Source: Campylobacteraceae bacterium (GTDB lineage: Bacteria > Campylobacterota > Campylobacteria > Campylobacterales > Sulfurovaceae). Taken from it: DNA of 12,066 nucleotides. The notes under the pieces are model-generated. The model ran no database searches, had not been told where the DNA came from, and worked only from the letters and a program-made list of their open reading frames with translations. The position numbers were made by a program, and so were the translations under genes. Positions 1 through 5,825 of this stretch are shown here, one piece after another; within the stretch, counting starts at the first letter, position 1; each line of letters opens with the position of its first letter. The DNA lies in the NCBI GenBank assembly GCA_027063325.1, contig JAMOSA010000167.1:1-12066 (forward strand), read 5' to 3'.

Positions 1-540
1 CAAAGGTTTGGTTAATATCAATTTATCTCCAACTTTTGGAGTATTATTGCGATATATATTATCTATATCTATAAGTCCTGTTACACTGAGTCCATAAGTC
101 ATCTCTGGAGTATCTATGGTATGACCACCTACTACTACTCCGCCACACTCAGATACTTTATCGCTACCACCTGCTAATATCTCTTTGAGAACATCTGGTT
201 GATGATTGCATCCGTCAAAACCTACAATATTCAAAGCTGTAATGACATCTGCACCCATTGCAAAAATATCACTGAGTGAATTAGCTGCTGCAACTTGTCC
301 ATAACTATATGGATCATCAACTACTGGTGTAATAATATCAAGTGTCTGTACAATGGCTCTTTTGTCATCTATTTTATATACAGCACTATCATCACTACTG
401 TCTATACCTACTATCAAGTCTGAATTACCCTTTGGCAGAGTCTCCAAAATGTGCGATAGATCACCCGGACCTATTTTGGCAGCTCAACCAGCGGCTTTTA
501 CAAACTTGGTAAGTTTGGCAGAGGTATTCCACTCTCTCAT
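1..540 (-). CDS. selD: Selenide, water dikinase, selenocysteine-containing; 5' part only, runs off the left edge
   Basis: SelD makes selenophosphate from selenide and ATP, the selenium donor for Sec-tRNA. Reading the minus strand from ATG 540-538 gives 180 codons to the window edge with one interruption, TGA at 486-484 (codon 19), in the context KAAG-U-AAKIGPGDL. This is the family's catalytic loop, where the residue is Cys or Sec; the following Lys (K22) fits the conserved catalytic lysine. Other family signatures seen are VGIDSSDDSAVY (metal-binding Asp), NSLSDIFAMGA and GGHTIDTPEMTYGLSVTG. A ribosome-binding site AAGGAT lies about 7 bases before the start. The full family length is about 340-350 residues, so roughly half is present. 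Apart from the TGA there is no stop or frameshift. A sequencing error or a true nonsense mutation is unlikely, because the TGA sits exactly at the Cys/Sec site and a SECIS-like hairpin follows it. Confidence 0.95.
444..486 (-). promoter_or_regulatory. Selenocysteine codon UGA with bacterial SECIS-like hairpin in selD
   Basis: On the minus strand the UGA (486-484) is followed after 11 bases by an upper stem AGGTC (472-468) / GATCT (462-458) closing a five-base loop CGGGT (467-463). Outside it a perfect 7-bp stem CCAAAAT (479-473) / ATTTTGG (450-444) extends the structure. Eleven bases between UGA and a short GG-containing apical hairpin is the arrangement known for the E. coli fdhF SECIS bound by SelB. 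The stems are read directly; SelB binding is inferred. Confidence 0.72.
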
Positions 541-570
541 ATGCTATCCTTATTATCAAAAGATATTATG

Positions 571-576
571 ATTATA
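571..576 (-). promoter_or_regulatory. Candidate -10 box for selD
   Basis: The minus strand reads TATAAT at 576-571, about 30 bases before the selD start codon. It matches the Campylobacterota sigma-70 -10 box; no clear -35 is seen, which is usual in this phylum. Confidence 0.45.
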
Positions 577-817
577 AGATATATATCATAAAATATTTAT
601 ATTTTTTCAAAATGTTTTGTTGTATTGAGTATATAATACTATCAATAATTTTTATTGATTTTTTATTCTCATCTTTTTTGCAGATAATCTTATGAGGTTT
701 TAATCTGTATTCTCTTTTATTTGCTACTATCATTATTGTTCTTTTTACTACTTTATTATAGAGTATAAATTGTATGTCTTTTATTGGTTGATAAAAGTAG
801 TTAAATATTAAGAGATT
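572..817 (-). other. Unidentified minus-strand open frame without a convincing start (possible gene relic)
   Basis: This 300-base stretch between selD and rplY has no clear gene. One minus-strand frame stays open for 81 codons between stops at 820-818 and 574-572, in the same direction as selD. The first ATG (733-731) would give only 53 residues, with no good ribosome-binding site. The reading contains NKREYRLKPHKIICKKDEN, which vaguely recalls the RxxKPxxI core of WYL domains, but the match is too short to use. It is rich in Lys, Ile and Tyr, as expected from random AT-rich DNA. It may be a relic or chance. Confidence 0.15.
641..664 (+). terminator. Candidate intrinsic hairpin with T-run between selD and rplY
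   Basis: ATCAATAA (641-648) pairs perfectly with TTATTGAT (652-659) over a 3-base loop, and T residues run to 664. The stem is all A-T but one pair, so weak. No plus-strand gene ends just upstream, so its client is unknown; it could end read-through or a short transcript. Confidence 0.25.
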
Positions 818-822
818 TTAGA

Positions 823-828
823 TATAAT
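823..828 (+). promoter_or_regulatory. Probable -10 box of the rplY-pth-lptF/G operon
   Basis: TATAAT lies 30 bases upstream of the rplY start in the context GATATAATATCG. With AAAGGAAA at 846-853 as ribosome-binding site this gives a short leader. T- and A-rich sequence precedes it in place of a -35 box. Confidence 0.6.
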
Positions 829-858
829 ATCGCCCTATTTTATACAAAGGAAATTGTA

Positions 859-1395
859 ATGTTAGAAGGTATTATTAGAGAGAGTATCGGAAAGAGCAAT
901 GCAAAGAAGCTCAGACGAAATGGTTATCTAATAGCTAACCTTTATGCTGATGGTGTAGATAATATACACGCAGCATTTAAGCAGGGTGAGTTTATAAGAA
1001 CAGTTCGTAGAAAAGAGAATTTGGCATTTCCAGTAAAGTTAGGAGATAATGAATATAATGTAGTAGTACAAGAGTATCAACTACACCCTGTAACTGGTGA
1101 TATTGTACATGTAGATTTGCGTATAGCAATCCCTGGTCAAGTAACTGATTATTTGGTTCCTGTAAAGACTGTAGGTACTCCAAAAGGTTTGAAAAACAAA
1201 GGTGTACTTGTAATTACAAAAAGAAGACTAAAAGTAAGAGGTGCTATTGAAAATATCCCAGCTAATTTTACATTAGATGTTAGTGATTTGGATAGAGATG
1301 ATTCTATCTTGGTAAGAGATTTGGAAGCACCTGAGGGTTGTCGTCTAATGGATAGAGGCGATGTATCTATATGTGGTGTAATTAAAGCTAGATAA
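859..1395 (+). CDS. rplY: 50S ribosomal protein L25 (Ctc/TL5 type)
   Basis: A 178-residue protein of the long L25/Ctc form, which binds 5S rRNA in the central protuberance of the large subunit. The N-terminal L25 domain (about residues 1-90) starts MLEGIIRESIGKSNAKKLRRNG, the basic RNA-binding stretch, followed by VQEYQLHPVTGDIVHVDLR, a typical L25 segment. The C-terminal beta domain (about 95-178) carries VPVKTVGTPKGLKNKGVL and the family's closing acidic Asp-Leu region (DVSDLDRDDSI). A good ribosome-binding site (AAAGGAAA) and -10 box precede the start. The stop TAA (1393-1395) shares one base with the ATG of pth, implying translational coupling. The order rplY-pth-permease is a familiar Campylobacterota arrangement. 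Confidence 0.95.
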   Translation: MLEGIIRESIGKSNAKKLRRNGYLIANLYADGVDNIHAAFKQGEFIRTVRRKENLAFPVKLGDNEYNVVVQEYQLHPVTGDIVHVDLRIAIPGQVTDYLVPVKTVGTPKGLKNKGVLVITKRRLKVRGAIENIPANFTLDVSDLDRDDSILVRDLEAPEGCRLMDRGDVSICGVIKAR

Positions 1396-1964
1396 TGATG
1401 AAACTCTTTGTCGGATTGGGCAATCCCGGACCGGCATACGCTAATACACGCCACAATATAGGTTGGCGTGTGATTGACAAACTTGCAAAGCGATTAAACC
1501 CTGTCAATATCTCCAAAAAGAGTTTTTTGGGTGAACTCTATAAATCAAAAGATATACTTCTGTTAAAGCCACTTACATATATGAATCTATCTGGCAAGAG
1601 TGTACAAGCTGTTGCAAACTTTTATAAAATTCCAGTAGAAGATATTGTTGTGTTTCATGATGATTTGGATTTGCCCTTTGGTGCTTTGCGTATCAAAAGA
1701 GGTGGTGGACATGGTGGACACAATGGACTCAAATCAATAGATAGTGAAGTTGGCAAGGATTATATAAGATTTAGAATGGGTATAGACAAGCCTCCTATAA
1801 AATCTCAGGTTGTATCTTATGTCTTGGAGCCATTTGAGAGCAAAGAGGAGCAAAATATTGCAAAATGGGTAGATTATACATCTGATGTTGCTTTACAGGT
1901 AGATAAACTCCCCTTAGATGAACTTAGATCCAGATATACATTGAGGAATATTGGTGCTATCTAA
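1395..1964 (+). CDS. pth: Peptidyl-tRNA hydrolase
   Basis: Pth cleaves the ester bond of peptidyl-tRNAs released prematurely from ribosomes and so recycles tRNA. The 189-residue length is normal. Known active-site residues are all present: Asn10 (GLGNPG), His20 (NTRHN), Met63-Asn64 (TYMNLSG), Asp89 in VFHDDLDLP, and Asn110 in the GGGHGGHNGLKSI loop. Two consecutive ATG codons (1395 and 1398) can start it. The first overlaps the rplY stop by one base, and no strong ribosome-binding site is seen, so it probably relies on ribosomes finishing rplY. Its own stop overlaps the next ATG in the same TAATG form. Confidence 0.96.
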   Translation: MMKLFVGLGNPGPAYANTRHNIGWRVIDKLAKRLNPVNISKKSFLGELYKSKDILLLKPLTYMNLSGKSVQAVANFYKIPVEDIVVFHDDLDLPFGALRIKRGGGHGGHNGLKSIDSEVGKDYIRFRMGIDKPPIKSQVVSYVLEPFESKEEQNIAKWVDYTSDVALQVDKLPLDELRSRYTLRNIGAI

Positions 1965-3031
1965 TGGGTAGAGCATTTAGATACATAGCCAAAGTATATA
2001 TAAAAAATTTTATGATACTTCTGCTTGGGTTATCCTTGGCGGTTGTCTTTATAGATTTTTTGCAACACTCAAATGATTTGCAAGGTGGTGCAAATCAAAA
2101 GATACTCTATATATTTTATAGATGGGAATCATTTCTACTGCTTATCTATCCACTTGTTATTATATTTGCTGCTATTATGACGCAAATGTCTATGATAAGA
2201 AACAATACACTAGTAGCTCTATTTTCATTTGGTTATAGTAAACGACAACTATTTAGACCACTTATTAGTGTGGCTACTTTTATATATGCCATATTTATAT
2301 CACTTCAATTTACCCCTTTTGCATACAGTGAAGATATTGCATACTCTATACTTAAAAAAGAGCAATCCCAAATAGAGGTACAAGAGTTGTTTTTCAAATA
2401 TAACAGCTCTTTTGTATATGTAAAAGAGTTAGATCCTGTTCATAAAGTACTTTATGATACACGAATATTTGTTATTAGAGGCGGTAAAGTCATAAAAATA
2501 GTATCATTCAAAAGAGCATACTTTGCCAATGGTTACTGGGTAGCACCAAAAGCATCAATAAAAGAGCATATATATATAAATGGTCAAATATCAGGTTTTA
2601 GGGTATATCACAAAACAAATTTGGCTCTGCTTGAAGGGTATGAACCAAAAGTGATCAAGCTAATATATGAGGGGCATTCACTAAAGCTTGATGATGCAAT
2701 AAATGCCTATATACTACTCAAATCTCAAGGATTAGACAGTAGCAAAGTAAAAGCAACTATATATAACAAAGTGGTAATGCCTCTGTTTGCTTTGGCTATG
2801 GTGATGATACTATTTTTTAAGATTCCTGTATATCAAAGGTTTCTTCGAGCAGAATTTACCTGGGCTTTGGCTCTTGGGAGTACTTTGGTTGGTTGGGGAG
2901 TACTCTATGCTCTGTATAGATTGAGTACAAGTGGTGTAGTACCACCAGATTTTGCACAATTGCCTCTTGTTATTCTACTTCTGATTTATGGTTTTTGGCT
3001 CTTTGTAAAAGATGGTAAAAACCATAAATAA
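1964..3031 (+). CDS. LptF/LptG-family permease (LPS export, YjgP/YjgQ type)
   Basis: A 355-residue inner-membrane protein of the LptF/LptG family, which with LptB forms the ABC transporter that lifts lipopolysaccharide from the inner membrane toward the LptA bridge. Hydrophobic segments lie at about residues 14-32, 52-76 and 98-118. A periplasmic, beta-rich region (about 120-255) follows, and three more segments lie at about 265-285, 293-317 and 328-347: the family's 3+3 layout. The loop SMIRNNTLVALFSFGYSKRQ after helix 2 is the conserved cytoplasmic coupling region. LptF and LptG cannot be separated by eye; the position after pth suggests the LptG-like member. The start overlaps the pth stop by one base. 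Confidence 0.88.
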   Translation: MGRAFRYIAKVYIKNFMILLLGLSLAVVFIDFLQHSNDLQGGANQKILYIFYRWESFLLLIYPLVIIFAAIMTQMSMIRNNTLVALFSFGYSKRQLFRPLISVATFIYAIFISLQFTPFAYSEDIAYSILKKEQSQIEVQELFFKYNSSFVYVKELDPVHKVLYDTRIFVIRGGKVIKIVSFKRAYFANGYWVAPKASIKEHIYINGQISGFRVYHKTNLALLEGYEPKVIKLIYEGHSLKLDDAINAYILLKSQGLDSSKVKATIYNKVVMPLFALAMVMILFFKIPVYQRFLRAEFTWALALGSTLVGWGVLYALYRLSTSGVVPPDFAQLPLVILLLIYGFWLFVKDGKNHK

Positions 3032-3047
3032 AATCTAAAGTCAAAAC

Positions 3048-3075
3048 AGTTAACACTCTGCTAACTTTTCCTTTT
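3048..3075 (+). terminator. Candidate terminator after the rplY-pth-lptF/G operon
   Basis: AGTTA (3048-3052) and TAACT (3062-3066), with one extra G-C pair across a mismatch, form a short stem about 17 bases after the permease stop. The T-rich run TTTTCCTTTT follows. A second perfect stem GATGGT (3076-3081) / ACCATC (3089-3094) lies next to it and may reinforce termination. Confidence 0.4.
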
Positions 3076-3155
3076 GATGGTAGTTTTCACCATCTTGATG
3101 CTTTTAATAACTCTTTGGATAATATGACTATAGCTTAAATTAATCATAACTTTTA

Positions 3156-3173
3156 GAGGGGTATTATCCCCTC
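3156..3173. other. GC-rich hairpin GAGGGG-TATTAT-CCCCTC between operons
   Basis: A perfect 6-bp GC-rich stem with a 6-base loop stands out in this very AT-rich 265-base gap. No T-run follows on either strand, so it is not a standard terminator. A leader structure or protein-binding palindrome upstream of the gene at 3303 is possible. Nothing else gene-like is seen in 3032-3302, apart from TATAAT at 3204-3209 and TATAAC at 3276-3281 as -10 candidates for that gene. Confidence 0.4.
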
Positions 3174-3302
3174 ATCTTCTGTTACACTCTATTTCCAAGA
3201 TAATATAATCCTACTTAACTACAAATTATTTAAATTTTTTTGTTTTTGCTATATAAAAGAGTAAAGTATTATATGTATAACATCATTTAATAAGGAGTGG
3301 GT

Positions 3303-4253
3303 ATGAGAATTTTATCAATTGGACTATTTTTAGTATTATTTGTAATAAGTGGAAGTGCTAAATATATATATAGTGGTGATTTTGATGGAGACAAAAAAGA
3401 TGAAAGCTTTAGATTGTATCCATTTGCAAGTGATGAGTATGGAGTATATTATCAATTGAATCTGTATGATGATGATGGCTCTTTGCTTTGGAGTGGACCA
3501 AAAACAAAAGATGATTCAAACCCTTTTATCTCTGTAGAGTTGGATTGTGGAGTATCTTTGCCAGAGGGCGTTGTAGATATAGATGGGGATAAAAAGGCAG
3601 AATTGATTGTACCATATCCACAAGGAGATGTATCTCCTGTACTATATAAAGTACTCAAGTACAGACACAAAAAGGTAGAGTTGGCTTTTGAGAAAGTTTT
3701 GTTGATGAATCCAAACAATAAAAATAAATTTACATGGACAAAGTGTGGAGATTATTGTACTTCGGGAAATGGTTATGGGTGGCTTCTTGGAATAGATGCT
3801 GTACTAGATAGAAGCAGAGTAGTTGGTAATATTGTTTTTGTAAGCAAAAGTGGTAACTACACTAATGCAGAGGCTATATTGAGATTTGTAAAAGGTGGAG
3901 CAGTTGTAGAAGATTGGGTAGAAAATTTTACTTCAGAAACTAATGGATATTTAGCAAAAATAGGCAAAAGAGATCACTATAATTCAAAAGGTAAATTGCT
4001 TGGTAATATATATGATATTTTAAGACAAGATAGAGCAAATTATTATAAAGAAAGAGGAGATATTGAAGATAGAGGTATAGATGAATTTGATACACCAAAA
4101 AAGAGAACCCAAATAGCCAAAATGAAGATAGTTCCAGTAAATTTATCTATAAAAGAGTTAAAGAGTATTATTACTTACGGTACACCACTGTTATATATTA
4201 CAGTGGACAAAAAGAGTAATACTCTAAAAATTCATCTACTTAGCAGATTTTAG
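3303..4253 (+). CDS. Secreted protein of unknown function with two DxDxD calcium-loop (FG-GAP-like) motifs
   Basis: I choose ATG 3303, not the upstream GTG at 3297, because that GTG lies inside the ribosome-binding site AAGGAG (3292-3297), five bases before the ATG. The 316-residue protein starts with a signal peptide (basic MR, hydrophobic residues 3-15, SGSA before a likely cut near residue 19). Two short acidic loops of the calcium-binding FG-GAP/EF-hand style follow: D26-F-D28-G-D30-KKDE and D92-I-D94-G-D96-KKAE. This spacing suggests two blades or repeats of an integrin-like or VCBS-like fold. Three Cys residues (C82, and two in TKCGDYC) may form disulfides. The C-terminal third is charged and unrecognised. 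It stands alone between terminators. Export to the periplasm or surface is inferred; no enzymatic motif is visible. Confidence 0.8.
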   Translation: MRILSIGLFLVLFVISGSAKYIYSGDFDGDKKDESFRLYPFASDEYGVYYQLNLYDDDGSLLWSGPKTKDDSNPFISVELDCGVSLPEGVVDIDGDKKAELIVPYPQGDVSPVLYKVLKYRHKKVELAFEKVLLMNPNNKNKFTWTKCGDYCTSGNGYGWLLGIDAVLDRSRVVGNIVFVSKSGNYTNAEAILRFVKGGAVVEDWVENFTSETNGYLAKIGKRDHYNSKGKLLGNIYDILRQDRANYYKERGDIEDRGIDEFDTPKKRTQIAKMKIVPVNLSIKELKSIITYGTPLLYITVDKKSNTLKIHLLSRF

Positions 4254-4263
4254 TCTATTAGAG

Positions 4264-4294
4264 AGTATATCTCCCAAAAGTTGGGAGGTATATT
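4264..4294. terminator. Strong hairpin between convergent genes, probable bidirectional terminator
   Basis: CTCCCAA (4271-4277) pairs with TTGGGAG (4281-4287) over the loop AAG. The stem extends outward through TATAT/GTATA and further pairs to about 14 bp, including G-T wobbles. It starts 10 bases after the stop of the 3303 gene and ends 12 bases before the stop of the convergent cytochrome remnant, the usual place for a shared terminator. There is only a very short T-run. Confidence 0.6.
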
Positions 4295-4306
4295 CCCTAG
4301 TATAGC

Positions 4307-4519
4307 TTAATCATCGCCATCTGGTCCATTGTGGCAATCATAACAACTGATTTGATGTTTTGCATCAAATGTTTTTATACCCCACTTGGTATCAAATGTC
4401 CTGCTTTTGAATGTAGCTGAAAGAGGTGAACCTCTAAAATCTTGACCATGACATACTTTACAACTATCAACTCCATTGTCTTCTGCTACATCTTCATGTA
4501 TCTTTACCCTGAGTCTCCC
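4307..4519 (-). pseudogene. 3' remnant of a multiheme cytochrome c gene
   Basis: The minus strand reads 70 codons from 4519 to the stop TAA (4309-4307), with two heme-attachment motifs: CKVCH (C20-H24 of the fragment) and CYDCH (C59-H63). The context HEDVAEDNGVDS before the first motif and GQDFRGSPLS after it, with NGPDGDD at the end, is like the C-terminal part of periplasmic multiheme cytochromes common in sulfur-oxidising Campylobacterota. There is no start codon, signal peptide or upstream heme motif; a stop (4522-4520) closes the frame immediately upstream. The homology appears to end where a possible inverted-repeat element begins (4509). No matching 5' part is seen elsewhere in the window. 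A CxxCH gene cannot work without its export signal, so I call it a remnant. Confidence 0.75.
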
Positions 4520-4600
4520 TTAAGCCACTAATGCTTTCCCTTCCAAAGAGTTAATCTTGAGTGAAAGCTTCTTTTGCCTATAAGTATAAATTGATATTAC

Positions 4601-4619
4601 GCAGATAAAGTTTTACTGC
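4601..4619. other. Small hairpin immediately upstream of the REP-like pair
   Basis: GCAG (4601-4604) and TAA pair with TTA and CTGC (4613-4619), with a bulged A and a 4-base loop. It ends about 10 bases before the first REP-like palindrome, so the element carries three stems in a row. Confidence 0.35.
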
Positions 4620-4626
4620 TTTAATA

Positions 4627-4689
4627 GGTGAGGCTAAAGCCTCATTTCCAAGATAAAAAATTTATTAGGAGATGGGACTTTAGTCCCGT
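4627..4689. repeat. REP-like inverted pair (BIME-type) of two palindromes
   Basis: Palindrome 1 is TGAGGCTAAAGCCTCA (4629-4644). Palindrome 2 is GGGACT-TT-AGTCCC (4674-4687). Palindrome 1 read on the minus strand (GGAAATGAGGCTTTAGCCTC) matches palindrome 2 on the plus strand (GGAGATGGGACTTTAGTCCC). The differences are mostly compensated stem changes; each has a GGAR tetranucleotide directly 5' of the stem. This is the REP/iREP layout recognised by RAYT (TnpA-REP) transposases. The 70-codon frame starting at 4628 begins inside this repeat and is not a gene. The rest of the gap, 4690-4956, shows nothing I recognise. Confidence 0.55.
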
Positions 4690-4956
4690 ATCAAAAATCA
4701 TCACAATCAACAAAAATTTGTATTATGATATTTTTCTCTATTATGGCACTATCACCTTCTTATCCGAGACTCAGATTATTTTAAATTCTATTTTGCTAGA
4801 TGGATTTAAGGGGAGAGTGAATATAATGCTTTTTGAATAGACAATTATTAAAAATGTATCTTGATATGAATCTCTTATCTTATTGAGTGTATATTTAAGA
4901 ATAAATTAAAAAAACAAGAATAGCTTCAGAAGTTTTGAAAAATAAAATTTTTTGAA

Positions 4957-4963
4957 TATAAAT
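4957..4963 (+). promoter_or_regulatory. Candidate -10 box for the restriction-modification operon
   Basis: TATAAAT lies 17 bases before the endonuclease start codon, which would give a leader of only about 10 bases containing the ribosome-binding site GGAG (4971-4974). No controller-protein gene is present. Confidence 0.4.
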
Positions 4964-4979
4964 AGACTATGGAGAAAAA

Positions 4980-5822
4980 ATGTCTAATATAATTAAAGCA
5001 TTTATAAATATAACACAAAATCCAATTATAAACTTAGTGGATTATTATCAAGGTAGAAATAGAATAAATAATAGTGGTAAAGCTTTAGAAAACTATATAC
5101 AAGATGTATTTGCTGGAACTATAAATGAAGATAATGAAAATTATAGATTAGAAAGGTTGCAAGAGGTTTTTTCATATCAAGGAAACCAAAACAATCCACC
5201 TGATTTAATATTGAAAAATTCTGATGCTATAGAAGTTAAAAAACTTCAATCAAAAAATTCTGCAATAGCTTTAAATAGTTCCTATCCAAAAGCAAAACTA
5301 TATGCTACAAGTTCTATGATTACAAACGCTTGTAGAACTTGTGAAGAATGGGACGAAAAAGATATTATTTATACTATTGGATATACTGATGATAACTCTT
5401 TAAAATCACTATGGCTTATTTATGGAGATTGTTTTTGTGCTGATAAAGAGATTTATGAAAGAATTAAAAATACTATTTCTGATGGAATTAATTCAATTCC
5501 TGATGTAGAATTTACTAGGACGAATGAACTTGGCAAAGTAAAGAGAGTAGATCCATTAGGTATTACAGATTTAAGAATAAGAGGAATGTGGCATATAGAT
5601 AATCCAAATAAGATTTTTGAGTATATTTATGAATTTGATGAAGAAGCCGATTTCCAACTAATCTGTTTAATGAAATTAGAAAAATATAATTCTTTGCCTC
5701 AAGTTGATAGAAATATCTTAGAGAATTTAAATAATAATATTTCTATACAAAATGTTCAAATAAAAAACCCAAATAATCCTATACAACTAATAGATGCAAA
5801 ACTATTAACTTTTAAGGTATAA
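4980..5822 (+). CDS. Type II restriction endonuclease, NgoPII family (predicted GGCC)
   Basis: A 280-residue protein that I recognise as the NgoPII endonuclease family, which cuts GGCC. Family hallmarks by eye are the opening NIIKAFINI, GRNRINNSGKALENYIQD (about residues 25-42), FSYQGNQNNPPDLIL (about 64-78) and the likely catalytic DLIL...AIEVKKLQS, a PD-(D/E)xK-type core with Asp75, Glu84 and Lys86. It also has ALNSSYPKAKLYA (about 96-108) and the late RVDPLGITDLRIRGMWHI. The length is normal for the family and no break is seen. Three bases separate it from the methyltransferase, so they form one transcript with the endonuclease first. The gene is more AT-rich than the housekeeping genes, with AAT/AAA-heavy codon use, consistent with horizontal arrival. 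Confidence 0.88.
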   Translation: MSNIIKAFINITQNPIINLVDYYQGRNRINNSGKALENYIQDVFAGTINEDNENYRLERLQEVFSYQGNQNNPPDLILKNSDAIEVKKLQSKNSAIALNSSYPKAKLYATSSMITNACRTCEEWDEKDIIYTIGYTDDNSLKSLWLIYGDCFCADKEIYERIKNTISDGINSIPDVEFTRTNELGKVKRVDPLGITDLRIRGMWHIDNPNKIFEYIYEFDEEADFQLICLMKLEKYNSLPQVDRNILENLNNNISIQNVQIKNPNNPIQLIDAKLLTFKV

Positions 5823-5825
5823 TAA

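Larger units (their letters stand above)
4509..4774. repeat. Possible small non-autonomous mobile element with 16-bp imperfect terminal inverted repeats
   Basis: CTGAGTCTCCCTTAAG at 4509-4524 is matched in inverted orientation at 4759-4774 (minus strand CTGAGTCTCGGATAAG): 13 of 16 identical, with the outer nine perfect. The 266-base interval holds no gene but contains a hairpin at 4601-4619 and a REP-like hairpin pair at 4627-4689. Its left edge coincides with the point where the cytochrome frame is lost. No target-site duplication is evident. A nine-base inverted match can arise by chance in AT-rich DNA, so this is tentative. Confidence 0.3.

Noticed and set aside
484..486. Nonsense mutation making selD a pseudogene
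   Set aside because: The TGA is exactly at the Sec/Cys catalytic position, the downstream frame is fully conserved, and a SECIS-like hairpin follows.
353..571. Plus-strand open frame of 72 codons
   Set aside because: It is antisense to the selD start region; selD on the minus strand explains the sequence with conserved motifs.
4628..4840. Plus-strand open frame of 70 codons
   Set aside because: Its start lies inside a REP-like palindrome, it has no credible ribosome-binding site, and the reading shows no recognisable protein features.
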